A stretch of 64,000 bases of DNA from contig NZ_FNAN01000029.1 of NCBI RefSeq assembly GCF_900101885.1, positions 43,119-107,118 of the forward strand. Direction: 5' to 3'. Source of the DNA: Dyadobacter soli (lineage in GTDB: Bacteria > Bacteroidota > Bacteroidia > Cytophagales > Spirosomataceae). The notes below the pieces were generated by a model, which worked only from the letters and a program-made list of their open reading frames with translations, did no database searches and was not told the origin of the DNA. Positions 1-9,800 of this stretch are shown piece by piece (the stretch's first letter is position 1; each line of letters begins with the position of its first letter). A program made the translations under genes and the position numbers.

Positions 1-1
1 G

Positions 2-673
2 CCGCATAAGATCAAGGTAAAGCCATTTTATGATACCAACTACCAGATCAGTTCCGCAGGCGGGCTTTGTGGTGTGGGTAAATTCTCGGGCTCCGCAAAG
101 GTTACCGTGAAGGCTCCTCCGGCAAGCATTACGCTGGAAAAGCTTCCGCAAAATATGGTCTGCGCGGGTTCTACCATGGATATTCCCTATAAAACAGAAG
201 GACGCTACAATCCGAACAACAAATTTACGGTTCAGATGACCGATAAATCCGGCCGGTTCGTAACATTACCTACTACTGTGACGCCTACTGCCATGCAGGT
301 AAAGATCGCCGCTGCGGCGCCGGGAGATACCAGCAAGATTCAGAAAATCCGCATTGTTTCGTCTTCTCCGGCTGTTTCGAGTGCAATCGAAGAACTGGAA
401 GTGATTGCGCCCGACAAGGCCGTTGCAGAAGTTTCCGGACGCGGTACTGTTTCGGCAGGTCGTTCTACCCGCATTCAATTGAAATTCAAGAACGGGCTCC
501 CACCGTGGTCATTCACGCTTTCGGACGGCACAACTATCAATGGGACGTTCCTTAACCCGTACCTGATTTCCGTTTCACCGGCAAATACCACTGAATACAC
601 GATCAACTCGCTGAAAAGCGGTTGCGGAACTGGTACCGGACGCGGCACGGCTGTGGTCACGGTAGAAAACTAG
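2..673 (+). CDS. C-terminal part of a large Ig-like repeat surface protein (5' end outside window)
   Basis: The frame is open from base 2 of the window and stops at TAG 671-673, so only the last about 223 codons are seen and the start lies upstream. Two copies of a module end are visible: a Tyr-x-Ile-x-Ser stretch, then Cys-Gly-x-Gly, then a beta strand ending in VTV (about bases 40-115 and 595-670). This is the pattern of tandem Ig-like or PKD-like domains in secreted Bacteroidota adhesins. No T9SS sorting domain is recognisable at the C-terminus, which ends shortly after the last repeat. It lies 9 bp before porZ on the same strand. The exact function is unknown; surface adhesin or matrix protein is inference from the repeats. 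Confidence 0.7.
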   Translation, partial: PHKIKVKPFYDTNYQISSAGGLCGVGKFSGSAKVTVKAPPASITLEKLPQNMVCAGSTMDIPYKTEGRYNPNNKFTVQMTDKSGRFVTLPTTVTPTAMQVKIAAAAPGDTSKIQKIRIVSSSPAVSSAIEELEVIAPDKAVAEVSGRGTVSAGRSTRIQLKFKNGLPPWSFTLSDGTTINGTFLNPYLISVSPANTTEYTINSLKSGCGTGTGRGTAVVTVEN

Positions 674-682
674 CATTCAGCC

Positions 683-2506
683 ATGCGCAAAGGGAGGATA
701 TTGTTTGTATTGCTAGCCGTGTTCGGCCCTTTGCGCATTCTCGGACAGGTTTTGCCATTGGGTCAGTGGCAAAGCCATTTCAGCTACCGCTCCGCCCGAC
801 AAGTCGTTGACGCAGGCTCACGCGTGTACTGCGCCTCCTACAATGGCCTTTTTTCCGTAAACACTGAAAACGGAGAGACAAGAGCACTTTCCAAAGCCGA
901 TGGCCTCAGCAACACCGGCATCGGCGCAATGGGCTACTTGCCGTCATCAAAGCTCTTAATGCTCGCCTACCGAAGCGGCACGATTGATTTTGTTTACCTC
1001 AACGAACGATCCGAACCCGATCAGATCGAAACCTGGGATCTTCTCAACGATACGCAAGGACTACCGGCCGACAAGGCCATACGCCGCATTGTTTTCAGGG
1101 AAAATCTGGCCTATATCGCAACCGGTTTCGGAGTCCTCGTGCTCGATACGCAACTCCGGCAGGTGGAAGAAACCTACCGTTATATCGGCCCAAATGGCGC
1201 GCAGGTAGCCGTAAGCGACCTGGCATTTTCGGAAGATTCCCTTTTTGTTATTACCAACCAGGGTTTGTTGACTACTTCCATGCACGACGGCGTAAACCGC
1301 CAGTATTTTGGAAACTGGAAGGCTGTAACCAGTCCGGGCAGCATTTCAAGCATTGCATTCTTTTCCGGTGCAGTTCACGCTGCTGTTCCAGGAAAGGGAA
1401 TTTTGAAATATGAAAAAGGTGCCTGGAAAATCGTTTACAATTCCAGTGCATCAGGCCTGCGCATTCTCGATGCGGGAGATCTGCTGACAATCACTATGGG
1501 TAATACCATTCTCGCACTCGATCCACGCTACGTCGCTCAGACTTTTAACAGCCCGCTCTTTGGAAATGTGGCATCAGGCATTCGTAAAGGATCAAATGCG
1601 TTTTGGCTTGCCGATCAGAAAAATGGCTTGGTTACCAATCAATTTTCTGATTTCAAATCGGTCTCGCCGGCACAGGCGGACACGACTATTTCGCCCCGCG
1701 CCGATTCGACAATCACCGATCTCAATGGACTGTCTTGGACCCGGTTGCCAGAAACATCGGGCGCAGGCATTCTGGTGAGCAATGCCGATGGTTCCCGTAA
1801 AAAAGTACTTTCGACGTCTGTTGGCACTGGTACTTTGCCTGCTTCAAAGATCAATAGCCTGGCTTTGGATCAGGATGGGTACGTTTGGTTTGCCAGTGCG
1901 AAAGGCGTAGGCTATTTTATCCCTGACGGCGTGTTGGAAGCGACCCGTGTGGACGCCATATTACCCATTTACGGCCAGCGAAGGCTCTTTAATAATGAAG
2001 AATGCACCGCCATAGCCGTTGAACCAGGCAACCGGAAATGGGTCGGCACGCGTACGGGCCTTTACCTCTTTAATGCAGATGGTACCGAGCTGGTACGGAA
2101 ATTCACCTCGGCCGACAGCCCGCTTCCCTTGGATGTGATCCGTGCACTCCGTTTTGAAGCTGAAACCGGTTTGTTATTTGTGGATACGCCTGCGGGCATG
2201 GTTTCCTACCAAAGCGACGCGAAAGGGGCATCCGAAAGCATTACCCGCATTACCATTTTCCCCAATCCGATCCGGCCGGGCTATTCAGGCAACGTGGGTA
2301 TCAGCGGACTGACCGGCCAGTCGACTGTAAAAATCACGGATCTTGCGGGCAGGCTCGTGTATGAGGCGCACTCGGAAGGCGGCCTCGCCTCCTGGAACCT
2401 GAACGATTACACCGGACGGCGCGTGCGGGCTGGAATATATATTGTATTCGTCGTGTCGGCCGATGGCGCTGAGCAGCAGGCGGGCAAATTGGCCATTATT
2501 AATTAA
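683..2506 (+). CDS. porZ: PorZ-like type IX secretion protein (two-component-regulator-type propeller plus sorting domain)
   Basis: The 607-residue protein begins with a signal peptide (MRKGRILFVLLAVFGP) followed by the GQWQSHFSY entry motif typical of PorZ. Propeller-like repeats (for example NGLF, sKADGLS, GLYLFNADG) fill roughly residues 30-520. A type A sorting domain starting around FPNPIRPG and ending with a GIYIV strand covers about 525-607. In Porphyromonas gingivalis PorZ is part of the outer-membrane attachment complex that works with sortase PorU and delivers A-LPS to cargo proteins. That role is family knowledge and the assignment here rests on domain order and motif similarity. 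Genes for PorU2-like proteins lie in the same window but on the other strand, so it is not one operon. Confidence 0.82.
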   Translation: MRKGRILFVLLAVFGPLRILGQVLPLGQWQSHFSYRSARQVVDAGSRVYCASYNGLFSVNTENGETRALSKADGLSNTGIGAMGYLPSSKLLMLAYRSGTIDFVYLNERSEPDQIETWDLLNDTQGLPADKAIRRIVFRENLAYIATGFGVLVLDTQLRQVEETYRYIGPNGAQVAVSDLAFSEDSLFVITNQGLLTTSMHDGVNRQYFGNWKAVTSPGSISSIAFFSGAVHAAVPGKGILKYEKGAWKIVYNSSASGLRILDAGDLLTITMGNTILALDPRYVAQTFNSPLFGNVASGIRKGSNAFWLADQKNGLVTNQFSDFKSVSPAQADTTISPRADSTITDLNGLSWTRLPETSGAGILVSNADGSRKKVLSTSVGTGTLPASKINSLALDQDGYVWFASAKGVGYFIPDGVLEATRVDAILPIYGQRRLFNNEECTAIAVEPGNRKWVGTRTGLYLFNADGTELVRKFTSADSPLPLDVIRALRFEAETGLLFVDTPAGMVSYQSDAKGASESITRITIFPNPIRPGYSGNVGISGLTGQSTVKITDLAGRLVYEAHSEGGLASWNLNDYTGRRVRAGIYIVFVVSADGAEQQAGKLAIIN

Positions 2507-2554
2507 AATCATAAATTAATCCAGGCGTTCGGACGACCCGGCGCAACAGACAAT

Positions 2555-3190
2555 ATGACTTCGAATCAGGAAAATACGCCTTACATTGTAGGTATTACCG
2601 GCGGCAGTGCTTCGGGAAAGACCTATTTTATGAAAAACCTCATCGAAGCGTTTGATAAGGACTTGGTTACCCGGATTTCGCAGGACAACTACTATCGCCC
2701 GATCCACGAAATCCCGCGTGACGAAAATGGTGTGGAAAATTTCGACTTACCCGAAACCATCGATCATCACCTTTTTGCGGAACACATTGCTGTGCTCAGG
2801 GCCGGCCGTTCCGTTCAACAAAAAGAGTATACTTTCAACAATCCACTCATTCAGCCCGAGATGCTGCATTTCGAACCCAGGCCCATCATCATTGTCGAAG
2901 GGATTTTTGTTTTCTATTTCCCTGAGATCGCCCGGCTTATCGATTTGAAGATATTTGTGGATGCGAAAGAGCACGTTAAAATAAAACGACGCATTATTCG
3001 TGATAATAACGAGCGCGGCTACGACCTCGACGATGTTCTTTACCGTTGGGAACACCACGTCGCCCCGACTTACGACAAATTCATACTTCCCCTACGTGCA
3101 GAGGCGGATATGATCATCAACAATAATTCAAAGTTCGATACTGGTTTGCAAGTGCTTATCGGATTCCTGAAAGGGAAATTGCAACAATAG
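2555..3190 (+). CDS. udk: Uridine kinase
   Basis: The 211-residue protein has the P-loop GITGGSASGKT at residues 13-23. The length is close to that of E. coli Udk (213 aa) and the segments follow the uridine kinase order: SQDNYY, then NFDLPE, then IVEGIFVF. It phosphorylates uridine and cytidine to UMP and CMP with ATP or GTP in the pyrimidine salvage pathway, in the cytosol. It lies 48 bp downstream of porZ on the same strand and may be co-transcribed, although the functions are unrelated. The ATG at 2555 places the P-loop at the expected distance from the N-terminus. Confidence 0.93.
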   Translation: MTSNQENTPYIVGITGGSASGKTYFMKNLIEAFDKDLVTRISQDNYYRPIHEIPRDENGVENFDLPETIDHHLFAEHIAVLRAGRSVQQKEYTFNNPLIQPEMLHFEPRPIIIVEGIFVFYFPEIARLIDLKIFVDAKEHVKIKRRIIRDNNERGYDLDDVLYRWEHHVAPTYDKFILPLRAEADMIINNNSKFDTGLQVLIGFLKGKLQQ

Positions 3191-3349
3191 TACGTATTGC
3201 CACTACCGGTGACTCTTCAAATCTTGGGCGTGATCTCTATTTTGCGTATAATTGCAGCTTATCTGGTACGTTTTTTGTACGCTCGATTCCATTAACCCTT
3301 TTATTATTTTACTCATTAACTCTTACATTTCCACTTAACTGTTCCAACT

Positions 3350-3805
3350 ATGAAAAAATACCTTATTGTAATGCTTTTTGCTGCGTTCTTCATGTCATGT
3401 TCCGATGACAGCGAACCCGATGCAGATTTGACTAAAACCTTTGTTGGCAATTGGAAAGGAGCGGTGAAAGTTGAGAAAGGTTACAACTACGGCACTGACT
3501 GGGCAATTTCCAAAGTAAATGACAATACCTTGAAAATTGTCTCGACATATAACTTCGTTGCAACTGACCCAAAGTTAACTTCTGAGACCAAGGTCACTAC
3601 CATCGAAAATGTACCGCTAACCAGAACGGCAACTAATACGATCATTCTGACAACAACAGACAATATCGTAATTCCTAACGATACCCTGGAAACGAAAGGT
3701 ACAGGCACGATCATCGACAACGTACTTAGTATTACATCGAGCGCTAAATCCAAAAAAACAGGTGCAGTAACAACACCTCCGATAATTCGTTTTACAAGGC
3801 AATAA
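3350..3805 (+). CDS. Small lipoprotein, lipocalin-like size, function unknown
   Basis: This 151-residue protein has a clear SPII signal: a Lys pair, a hydrophobic core and a lipobox ending in FMSC, with Cys at residue 17, followed by acidic SDDSEPDAD. The mature part is rich in Thr and alternating hydrophobic residues and contains FVGNWKG, a pattern of small beta-barrel lipoproteins such as lipocalin-like families. I do not recognise a specific family. A perfect inverted repeat follows immediately (3812-3842). A second lipoprotein gene starts 75 bp later; the two are unrelated in sequence beyond the signal. Confidence 0.7.
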   Translation: MKKYLIVMLFAAFFMSCSDDSEPDADLTKTFVGNWKGAVKVEKGYNYGTDWAISKVNDNTLKIVSTYNFVATDPKLTSETKVTTIENVPLTRTATNTIILTTTDNIVIPNDTLETKGTGTIIDNVLSITSSAKSKKTGAVTTPPIIRFTRQ

Positions 3806-3811
3806 CAAGCG

Positions 3812-3842
3812 GTTCCGGCAATCTTATCTGAATTGCCGGAAC
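3812..3842 (+). terminator. Perfect 11-bp inverted repeat after lipoprotein gene
   Basis: GTTCCGGCAAT at 3812-3822 pairs perfectly with ATTGCCGGAAC at 3832-3842 around a 9-base loop. There is no U-run after it, so it may be a stability element for the upstream messenger rather than an intrinsic terminator. Confidence 0.45.
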
Positions 3843-3880
3843 TCTGAATTACAAATAATGCGAAATGTTCATTCAGTAAT

Positions 3881-4576
3881 ATGAAACAATATCTCTCCTA
3901 CTTTGCATTTGCAGTTTTGTCATTGTTTGCCAGCTGTGATAGCACAGATGTTGCTACGATTAATCCCGACAGATACGGAGTTCTGAAAGAGGGCAATTAT
4001 ATTATTTATGACGTTCGTGAAGAGAATTATTCTGCCGGGAAAGATACCCCGGATGTAAGTTCATGGCAGGAAAAAGACCAGGTCATCAGCTTAACAAAAG
4101 AGAATGCCAATTCGACAATCGCATTGATTGCGAGATTCAAGCGAAGCAATGACGCCGATTACTGGACAAAAGTGAAGGAATTCACCATTGTAAGATCTCC
4201 TGATAAGTTGCTTACCACGATCGACAATGAAAGCTTCATGAGTCTTGTTTTCCCACTTAATCCCAATATGAAGTGGAACGGGAATCAGTATAATAATCGT
4301 GATGCAGAAGATTATCGGTATGATGCTATTGATCAGCCTTTTTCCTTAGCGCAGCAGAACTTCCAAAATACACTGACGGTTATCGAAAGGCAGGATTCGT
4401 CGATTATTAACAAGTACACCGGGGTAAAAAAATACGCGCTGGACATAGGCCTCATTTATGACGACCAGGTGTCTTTCGAGTATTGCCAAACCCAGGAGTG
4501 CCTGAATAGTGACATTCGCCAGGTAGAATCTGGTTATCACAGGATCAGAACGGTCAAACAATTTGGATCTAACTAA
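3881..4576 (+). CDS. Lipoprotein of unknown function
   Basis: The 231-residue protein carries an SPII signal peptide ending LFASC (Cys 19). The mature part shows a beta-rich pattern with NYIIYDV near its N-terminus and a C-terminal Cys pair (YCQTQEC). I recognise no named family. It is the last gene upstream of the lasso-type precursor. The 101 bp between them contain A- and T-tracts and a candidate promoter, so the two are probably separate transcription units. Confidence 0.65.
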   Translation: MKQYLSYFAFAVLSLFASCDSTDVATINPDRYGVLKEGNYIIYDVREENYSAGKDTPDVSSWQEKDQVISLTKENANSTIALIARFKRSNDADYWTKVKEFTIVRSPDKLLTTIDNESFMSLVFPLNPNMKWNGNQYNNRDAEDYRYDAIDQPFSLAQQNFQNTLTVIERQDSSIINKYTGVKKYALDIGLIYDDQVSFEYCQTQECLNSDIRQVESGYHRIRTVKQFGSN

Positions 4577-4613
4577 GGCGGATGCTTAAAAAAAACGAAT
4601 TATTTCATTTTTT

Positions 4614-4643
4614 TTTGTAAATTGAGAAAAATAGCTACCTTTA
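4614..4643 (+). promoter_or_regulatory. Candidate Bacteroidota promoter for the lasso-type precursor
   Basis: TTTG at 4614-4617 is followed after 18 bases by TACCTTTA at 4636-4643, one mismatch from the Bacteroidota -7 consensus TAnnTTTG. The predicted start of transcription would leave an about 30-base leader before ATG 4678. The assignment is by consensus only. Confidence 0.5.
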
Positions 4644-4677
4644 CAGCGGATACTATAAAACACCTAAAACGTTTGAT

Positions 4678-4839
4678 ATGAAAACTGTTACTATGCACTC
4701 TACACAGACAAAAAAATCTTATCGCAAGCCAGCTCTGAACAAATTTGGCGCCGTAAGCAAGCTTACAAAAGGTAAATTGGGAAGCATGTTCGATGGCCCA
4801 GGAAATCCGGTTAAATTTGACGGTCTAGGAGAATCATAG
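4678..4839 (+). CDS. Lasso-type RiPP precursor peptide
   Basis: This gene of 53 codons starts at ATG 4678 (alternative in-frame ATG 4693) and ends with TAG 4837-4839. Residues 15-30 match the lasso leader signature YxxPxLxxxGxxxxLT at every fixed position (Y15, P18, L20, G24, L29, T30). Thr30 then lies at position -2 of a core starting at Gly32, as in known lasso precursors. Asp39 is residue 8 of that core, giving a possible 8-residue macrolactam ring Gly32-Asp39 (GKLGSMFD) and a 14-residue tail ending GLGES. A homolog of the lasso cyclase starts 36 bp later. The leader match and spacing are direct observations; that a threaded peptide is made is inference. Alternative acceptors are Asp48 and Glu52, but they would give rings larger than those known. 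Confidence 0.8.
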   Translation: MKTVTMHSTQTKKSYRKPALNKFGAVSKLTKGKLGSMFDGPGNPVKFDGLGES

Positions 4840-4875
4840 TATTGTCTCCCGTTAGGTTAACTGAATTTACCTAAA

Positions 4876-6822
4876 TTGTTAATTGAAGGTTTTTTTAGCT
4901 ATCATACTGTTGCACCCCAAGCGTGTAGACAGCATGATAGCTTTTTTTTGTTCAATAGTGGCTACATTGGTGTAAACAAGCTGGCGGGCAATTATCCTAC
5001 CTATCTCGTGCATACCGTCGACCAGAATGGCGATGTTCAAAAGCTCTCAAACTTGCGAGAAGGAAATGCGGAACCCCTTCACCTGACAGAGTTGCTCTCA
5101 GCAACACCGGACCTTCATATCGGTGTTTGGTACGATGCGGACACAAGACGCCTGCATCTGTCGCGGGACGTTTTTGGCGTCGTCCCATTCTTCTACGCGC
5201 ACATACCCGGGAAATATTTCGCATTCTCTACGGATATTATATCTCTGACCAGGATGAGAGAGGTGGCGGCAGAAATCAGCATTAACGTTGGAAAAATCAT
5301 CCCGTATTGCTCTCCTTATCACCCGGACTTTGTCCACGACGCATCCTCAACATTCTTTTCCTCCATCCAGTCGGTCTTGCCTGGGCACGTTTTGACAGTC
5401 GACGCCCTTGAATGTACTTCGAGACGCTACGTTACATTCAGACCGGAGAAATGGGCTCATTTGAAGAAATCCGAAGAATATGCCGAAGTGCTGCGTAGCA
5501 AGTTTATCAAAGCGGTGGGACATTGCGTGCCAGACACTTTTGAACCCGTAGGAGCGCAGTTGAGCGGCGGGCTGGACTCATCTTCTGTAAGTTCCGTGGC
5601 GAAACGGCTCTGGGACGGAAAAGCATTGCACACATTCCACATCGTATCCCAAAGCGGTTCATCGGACGAAAGCAATTATGCGGAGGCGGTAGTCAATTCT
5701 ATCGGCTCTATTCACCACTTGGTTTACCCGCCTTCCAATGATTTGGAAGCGCTCGAATTAAGTACGCGATTGTATGGACAGCCGGAAGCCAGTTTTTTGT
5801 CTCCTGCATCCAATCTCGCGATGATATCGAGTGCAGCGCAGCATGGCTGTAAAGTTTTACTCAATGGCTTTGGCGGAGACTCTGTGATAGGGAATGGCAG
5901 TGAGCTGGTTTTAGAGGCCTTCAATAAGCAGGATTGGAAGGGTTATGAAGATTTGCTCAGGATGCGGGTCAAGTACTTCGCTCTTGCGGATCAATATAGC
6001 AACTGGGATTCTTTCCCGGATACTAAAAAGTATGAGCTCGTTCTTCAAAATTCACTTTACCGGCGCTTCTCGACAAGCCGCGATCGCTCCCTTGGCGCGC
6101 TGCTTCGCCTTTACCGGTCACTTCCCGGTAATCTTAGGCCTTCGCCGGCATATTTCCTGAACAGGTATGTAAAGAGCTTGTTTTCCCGAACTACGCAACG
6201 CTATCAAACAGGGAGTAACCAGCTTTCAATTGTTCATCCCGAAATCGAAGTTTTGTACGGGCAGAAAGATGTACCGACGAGCTTCCCGACAGCAATCAGG
6301 AGCGATCTACCGGCAAGTTTTCAGGAATTGTTTCAGGATGTTTTTCATCCTCACGTGATCAAAACGCAAGAAGAGTATTTCATGCTCGGTAACCATTTCG
6401 GCGTCAGTTCACGCTCGCCTTTTATGGATTACGAGCTTTTTGAGCTGAACCTGGCGATACCGGATATTGTAAAATTCGGGGATGGCATCGGTCGTGCGCA
6501 CATGCGCAATGCAATGAAAGGCATCCTGACTGACAAAGTCAGGCTCCGGCATACCAAGGCAACTTTGAGCTCATCAGACGGACATGACATGACAATGCGG
6601 CTTTACGACCAGGCTAAGCATTATCTTTTCGATAATCCGGAAACCTGGCATTATCTGGATCGTCAAAAATTCGAGGAGCAAGTCAAGATCGCGCTCAACC
6701 TCAAAATTCCGTACTCACACAAAACCAATGTGTACTTGCTGATTACAAGAGGGATTTCGTTCGCAATATGGCTAGACTGGTTGAAGAAGCATTCAAAAAA
6801 TGCCTCTTCAAGCCTTTCCTAA
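4876..6822 (+). CDS. Asparagine-synthetase-like lasso peptide cyclase
   Basis: The frame of 648 codons from TTG 4876 contains an Asn-synthetase domain with the ATP-pyrophosphatase loop SGGLDSSS at residues 230-237 and later LNGFGGDSV. The N-terminal half (about 25-200) resembles a glutamine amidotransferase fold (DVFGVVPFFY) but has no N-terminal Cys nucleophile, as expected for cyclases that adenylate an Asp/Glu side chain of the core and join it to the N-terminus. It lies directly behind a lasso-type precursor. The start is uncertain. TTG 4876 would run through the terminator hairpin, while TTG 4948, at the end of the T-run, gives MFNSGYIGV, which looks like a family N-terminus. No ATG is available before about codon 127. 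Its stop lies 2 bp from the stop of the convergent PorU2-like gene. An ordinary asparagine synthetase role is less likely because the glutaminase Cys is missing. Confidence 0.8.
   Translation: MLIEGFFSYHTVAPQACRQHDSFFLFNSGYIGVNKLAGNYPTYLVHTVDQNGDVQKLSNLREGNAEPLHLTELLSATPDLHIGVWYDADTRRLHLSRDVFGVVPFFYAHIPGKYFAFSTDIISLTRMREVAAEISINVGKIIPYCSPYHPDFVHDASSTFFSSIQSVLPGHVLTVDALECTSRRYVTFRPEKWAHLKKSEEYAEVLRSKFIKAVGHCVPDTFEPVGAQLSGGLDSSSVSSVAKRLWDGKALHTFHIVSQSGSSDESNYAEAVVNSIGSIHHLVYPPSNDLEALELSTRLYGQPEASFLSPASNLAMISSAAQHGCKVLLNGFGGDSVIGNGSELVLEAFNKQDWKGYEDLLRMRVKYFALADQYSNWDSFPDTKKYELVLQNSLYRRFSTSRDRSLGALLRLYRSLPGNLRPSPAYFLNRYVKSLFSRTTQRYQTGSNQLSIVHPEIEVLYGQKDVPTSFPTAIRSDLPASFQELFQDVFHPHVIKTQEEYFMLGNHFGVSSRSPFMDYELFELNLAIPDIVKFGDGIGRAHMRNAMKGILTDKVRLRHTKATLSSSDGHDMTMRLYDQAKHYLFDNPETWHYLDRQKFEEQVKIALNLKIPYSHKTNVYLLITRGISFAIWLDWLKKHSKNASSSLS
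4897..4949 (+). terminator. Strong hairpin plus T8 between precursor and cyclase (attenuator candidate)
   Basis: The 14-base arm AGCTATCATACTGT (4897-4910) pairs with ACAGCATGATAGCT (4929-4942) with one mismatch, around an 18-base loop, and is followed by eight T (4942-4949). This is a textbook intrinsic terminator in sense orientation. It lies inside the most upstream possible reading frame of the cyclase. It would favour a short precursor transcript, with read-through supplying the cyclase. Confidence 0.7.
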
Positions 6823-6824
6823 AC

Positions 6825-9800
6825 CTATCTTACCAACGCCACCTTTCCGGTGATGCTCTTTTCTTCGCCCTGCTGTCTGATCATATTGACCTTGTAGTAG
6901 TATAAACCGCTTACACTTTGTGTAGGCTGCCAGTACCATTCGTTCACACTGGGTTTTGGATTATCCTGATGATCTTTGTGAACCAATATACCGCGCTGGT
7001 CGTAAATCATCCACTCGATCCGGGTAACGGGATTGCTGGCAGGCAATGTAGTTTCAAAACGGAAATAAGACGATGCGGGGTTAGGGCTAACCACCAGCTT
7101 CAACACTTCGCTTGCACCGTCTATACGGAAACGGATTCTGTAAGGTGTGGTACTAGTGTTGCCGGCATCATCACTTCCTGTGACCAGCAACTCGTACACG
7201 CCTGGCTCTGTCGGCGGAGCCAGCAGGTTAACCGATAACGAACGATCAGTAAGAGCCTTGATTTCCAGCAATTTCCCCGAAGAATAAGCCAGTCGCTTAA
7301 AGTCGCACGAATTGTCCTCACAAGCCTTCAAAAAGACATTCACGCGGGAAGTGTCCGCCGAAAGAAGCCGATCATCTTCGAGGTCGATAGCGATATTAAG
7401 CCCCGGCTGAACGACTTCATCATTTTTGATTATTCTATCATTGAACCTGACAGTCAAAATCGGTGCAACGATATCTTTGACACTACCCTGAGGATAGACA
7501 GATTCATTCTTCGCAACCTCCCAATCTATCACCAACTCGGCTTTGTTATTATTTTTATTCAATTCCTTAATCGTGTTGGCTGGATCCAGTTTTACCGCGA
7601 TTTTCTCGATAGGATTGGTCAAATTTACGGCTACCGAAATCGTGTCGTGGAATGCAAATCCCGAAACAGTTTCCTTTACGAGGGTCTGGCCGCCATTCAT
7701 AAAATAGGTAATCTCAACAGGCAATTTCTCACCCGGCACGTATCTACCCAGGTTATCTACACGTACATTAAGGGTAACTTTTGAAGATTCTCCGATCGTT
7801 TTGTTCGGTGATTCGGCGTAGATTTTAATGCCTTCGTCCGAATCCACACTGTAATCCGAATTGCCTACCGATACAACTTTGAGTGCCGGGTCTCCCTGAA
7901 GTACTGATTGATGAATGTTTGCGACGTTGTATGTCCCGGCATCCTCTTTTAGGATTTTCAATGCCAGGGCCTTCTGAATATCTCCAATGGGTAAGTTGTA
8001 CGTAGACGAATCCGAGAACATTGAGCTGTAAAGCTTGGTCAGATAGTTAGACGACGGACTCACAAAACTCTCGAAAGAATTGGCAATGATTGCAATAGAA
8101 CCCCTCTTCGCAGCCAAAAGCCAGTCCATAGACAATGGGTATCTGTCATTTGAACCAGGACTAGGGTTAAACCGGGCGCTAAAGATGTTCCCAACCCCAC
8201 ATCCATTGAAATACATCATTGGATACATTCCGGTATTGTTATAACCTCTGTCCGCATCCGTAATGTAACCCATATCCAAGTCGGTGACAGTCGTGGAGCC
8301 ATGACCGAAATAGGTGATCAGACCAACCCCCTCATTCACTTCAGGCGTGATATTCACTGTTTCAACCTCTCCTATCGCCTGTTGTTTTACGAATGGTTTT
8401 ACCGAGCCTCCCACGATTCCGCGGGATACATTCGGTTCCAGGGCAGCAAGCAATTGTTTTAACTGGGTAATTTCAGAAGCCGTCTTCCCACCATTCAAAT
8501 GCAACACGTGCTTCCTCCAACCATAGTTGCCGGTCGAATTGTGTTCGTATTCCTTAACCTTCCCGAGGTAATCGTGTATATTTTGATTGGTAACCGCGCT
8601 GAGTCGTCCGATTGGCACAGCCGGAACATCCCTGACAGTGCCTCCCAGGCCTTCTACCAGAAGTATGTCCGACGCAGGAAACCCAATCGTTGGAACCTCG
8701 TCAGGCAGCTCCCTGATCATACGCTCGTTATGGGTAATCGATTTTCCGATCAGAAACAGATGCTTATCTTTTTTCCCGTCAGAAATCATGTAATCCACAA
8801 AATTCCTGATAGCGACAGGACTTGGCTCCCCGTAGTTGAACTGATTGTAAACGTCCTTGATATTGGCTACCAGCGTGGTAAAACCTCCCCCATCCACTGA
8901 CGAACGGTAAGCAGCATATTCTTTCGCTCCATCCAAAAGGTTTTCGCTTGTAAGGATAATGTAGTTGACGTTCAATGGGTATTTCGTCCCGAAAGTCACC
9001 GCATTGACTTTGGCTTTCTGGATCGTTACGGATTCACTGGTAACCAGTAACCTTGCGTCTCTGTTCGCAGAACGAGGCACCATGATGCCCGATGCGTTTC
9101 CTTCTATCACTACCGGCTTGTCTGTATCTGTAATATCGATAACCGTGCTGCTTGCCGGAGTATTTGTTACGTTTAGTCGTGTATAGCTGTCGGAAGTTTT
9201 AACGAGGTTAAACTCGCTTGTTTTCTTCCCTGTCATATCTGTTTTCTGAGGGTATTTGACGGAATAATAGGTAAGCGAGTACCCGTCGACATTATTCGTA
9301 CCTACCGCTTTCAGGTTAAGTACTCCTTTTCCCTGCGCATCGAGGTCACTGCTCTCCAACGTGAAAGAATATTGTGACGCTGAAAATCCGTTGTTTGGCA
9401 GGGCATGAACCAGTCTGAGAGACTGATCAGTTTTTCCTACTCTGATTTCGATATTCTTTGCACCAGGGCTTCTCCCGTGTATCAGGAGTTTCACCACCGG
9501 CTTATCGGCATTATTACTTACATGATTGGTCAACTGAATGGCGACAGAACTTGCTTTACCTTCCATCGACGCTTTACCCGTACGACTGGCGCCAATCTCA
9601 AAAAAACTATTAAAAAAAGATGGTCTGAGATATGAATTGGTACTAAGCGAATACTCATTCTTGTAGATTACCAGATTTTCGCCCTTATGGATATTCACCG
9701 GTGCGTCCTGCGGGGTAGCGTCCTTATTGCTTCGAACCGCTCTCAACCCTGCGGCGTCTCCCACCGTCAGAAAATACGCTCCTTCATCGGAATACATGCT

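Noticed and set aside
4576..4620. A-tract/T-tract hairpin as terminator of the lipoprotein gene upstream of the lasso pair
   Set aside because: The pairing is made only of A-T tracts with several mismatches and is not convincing.
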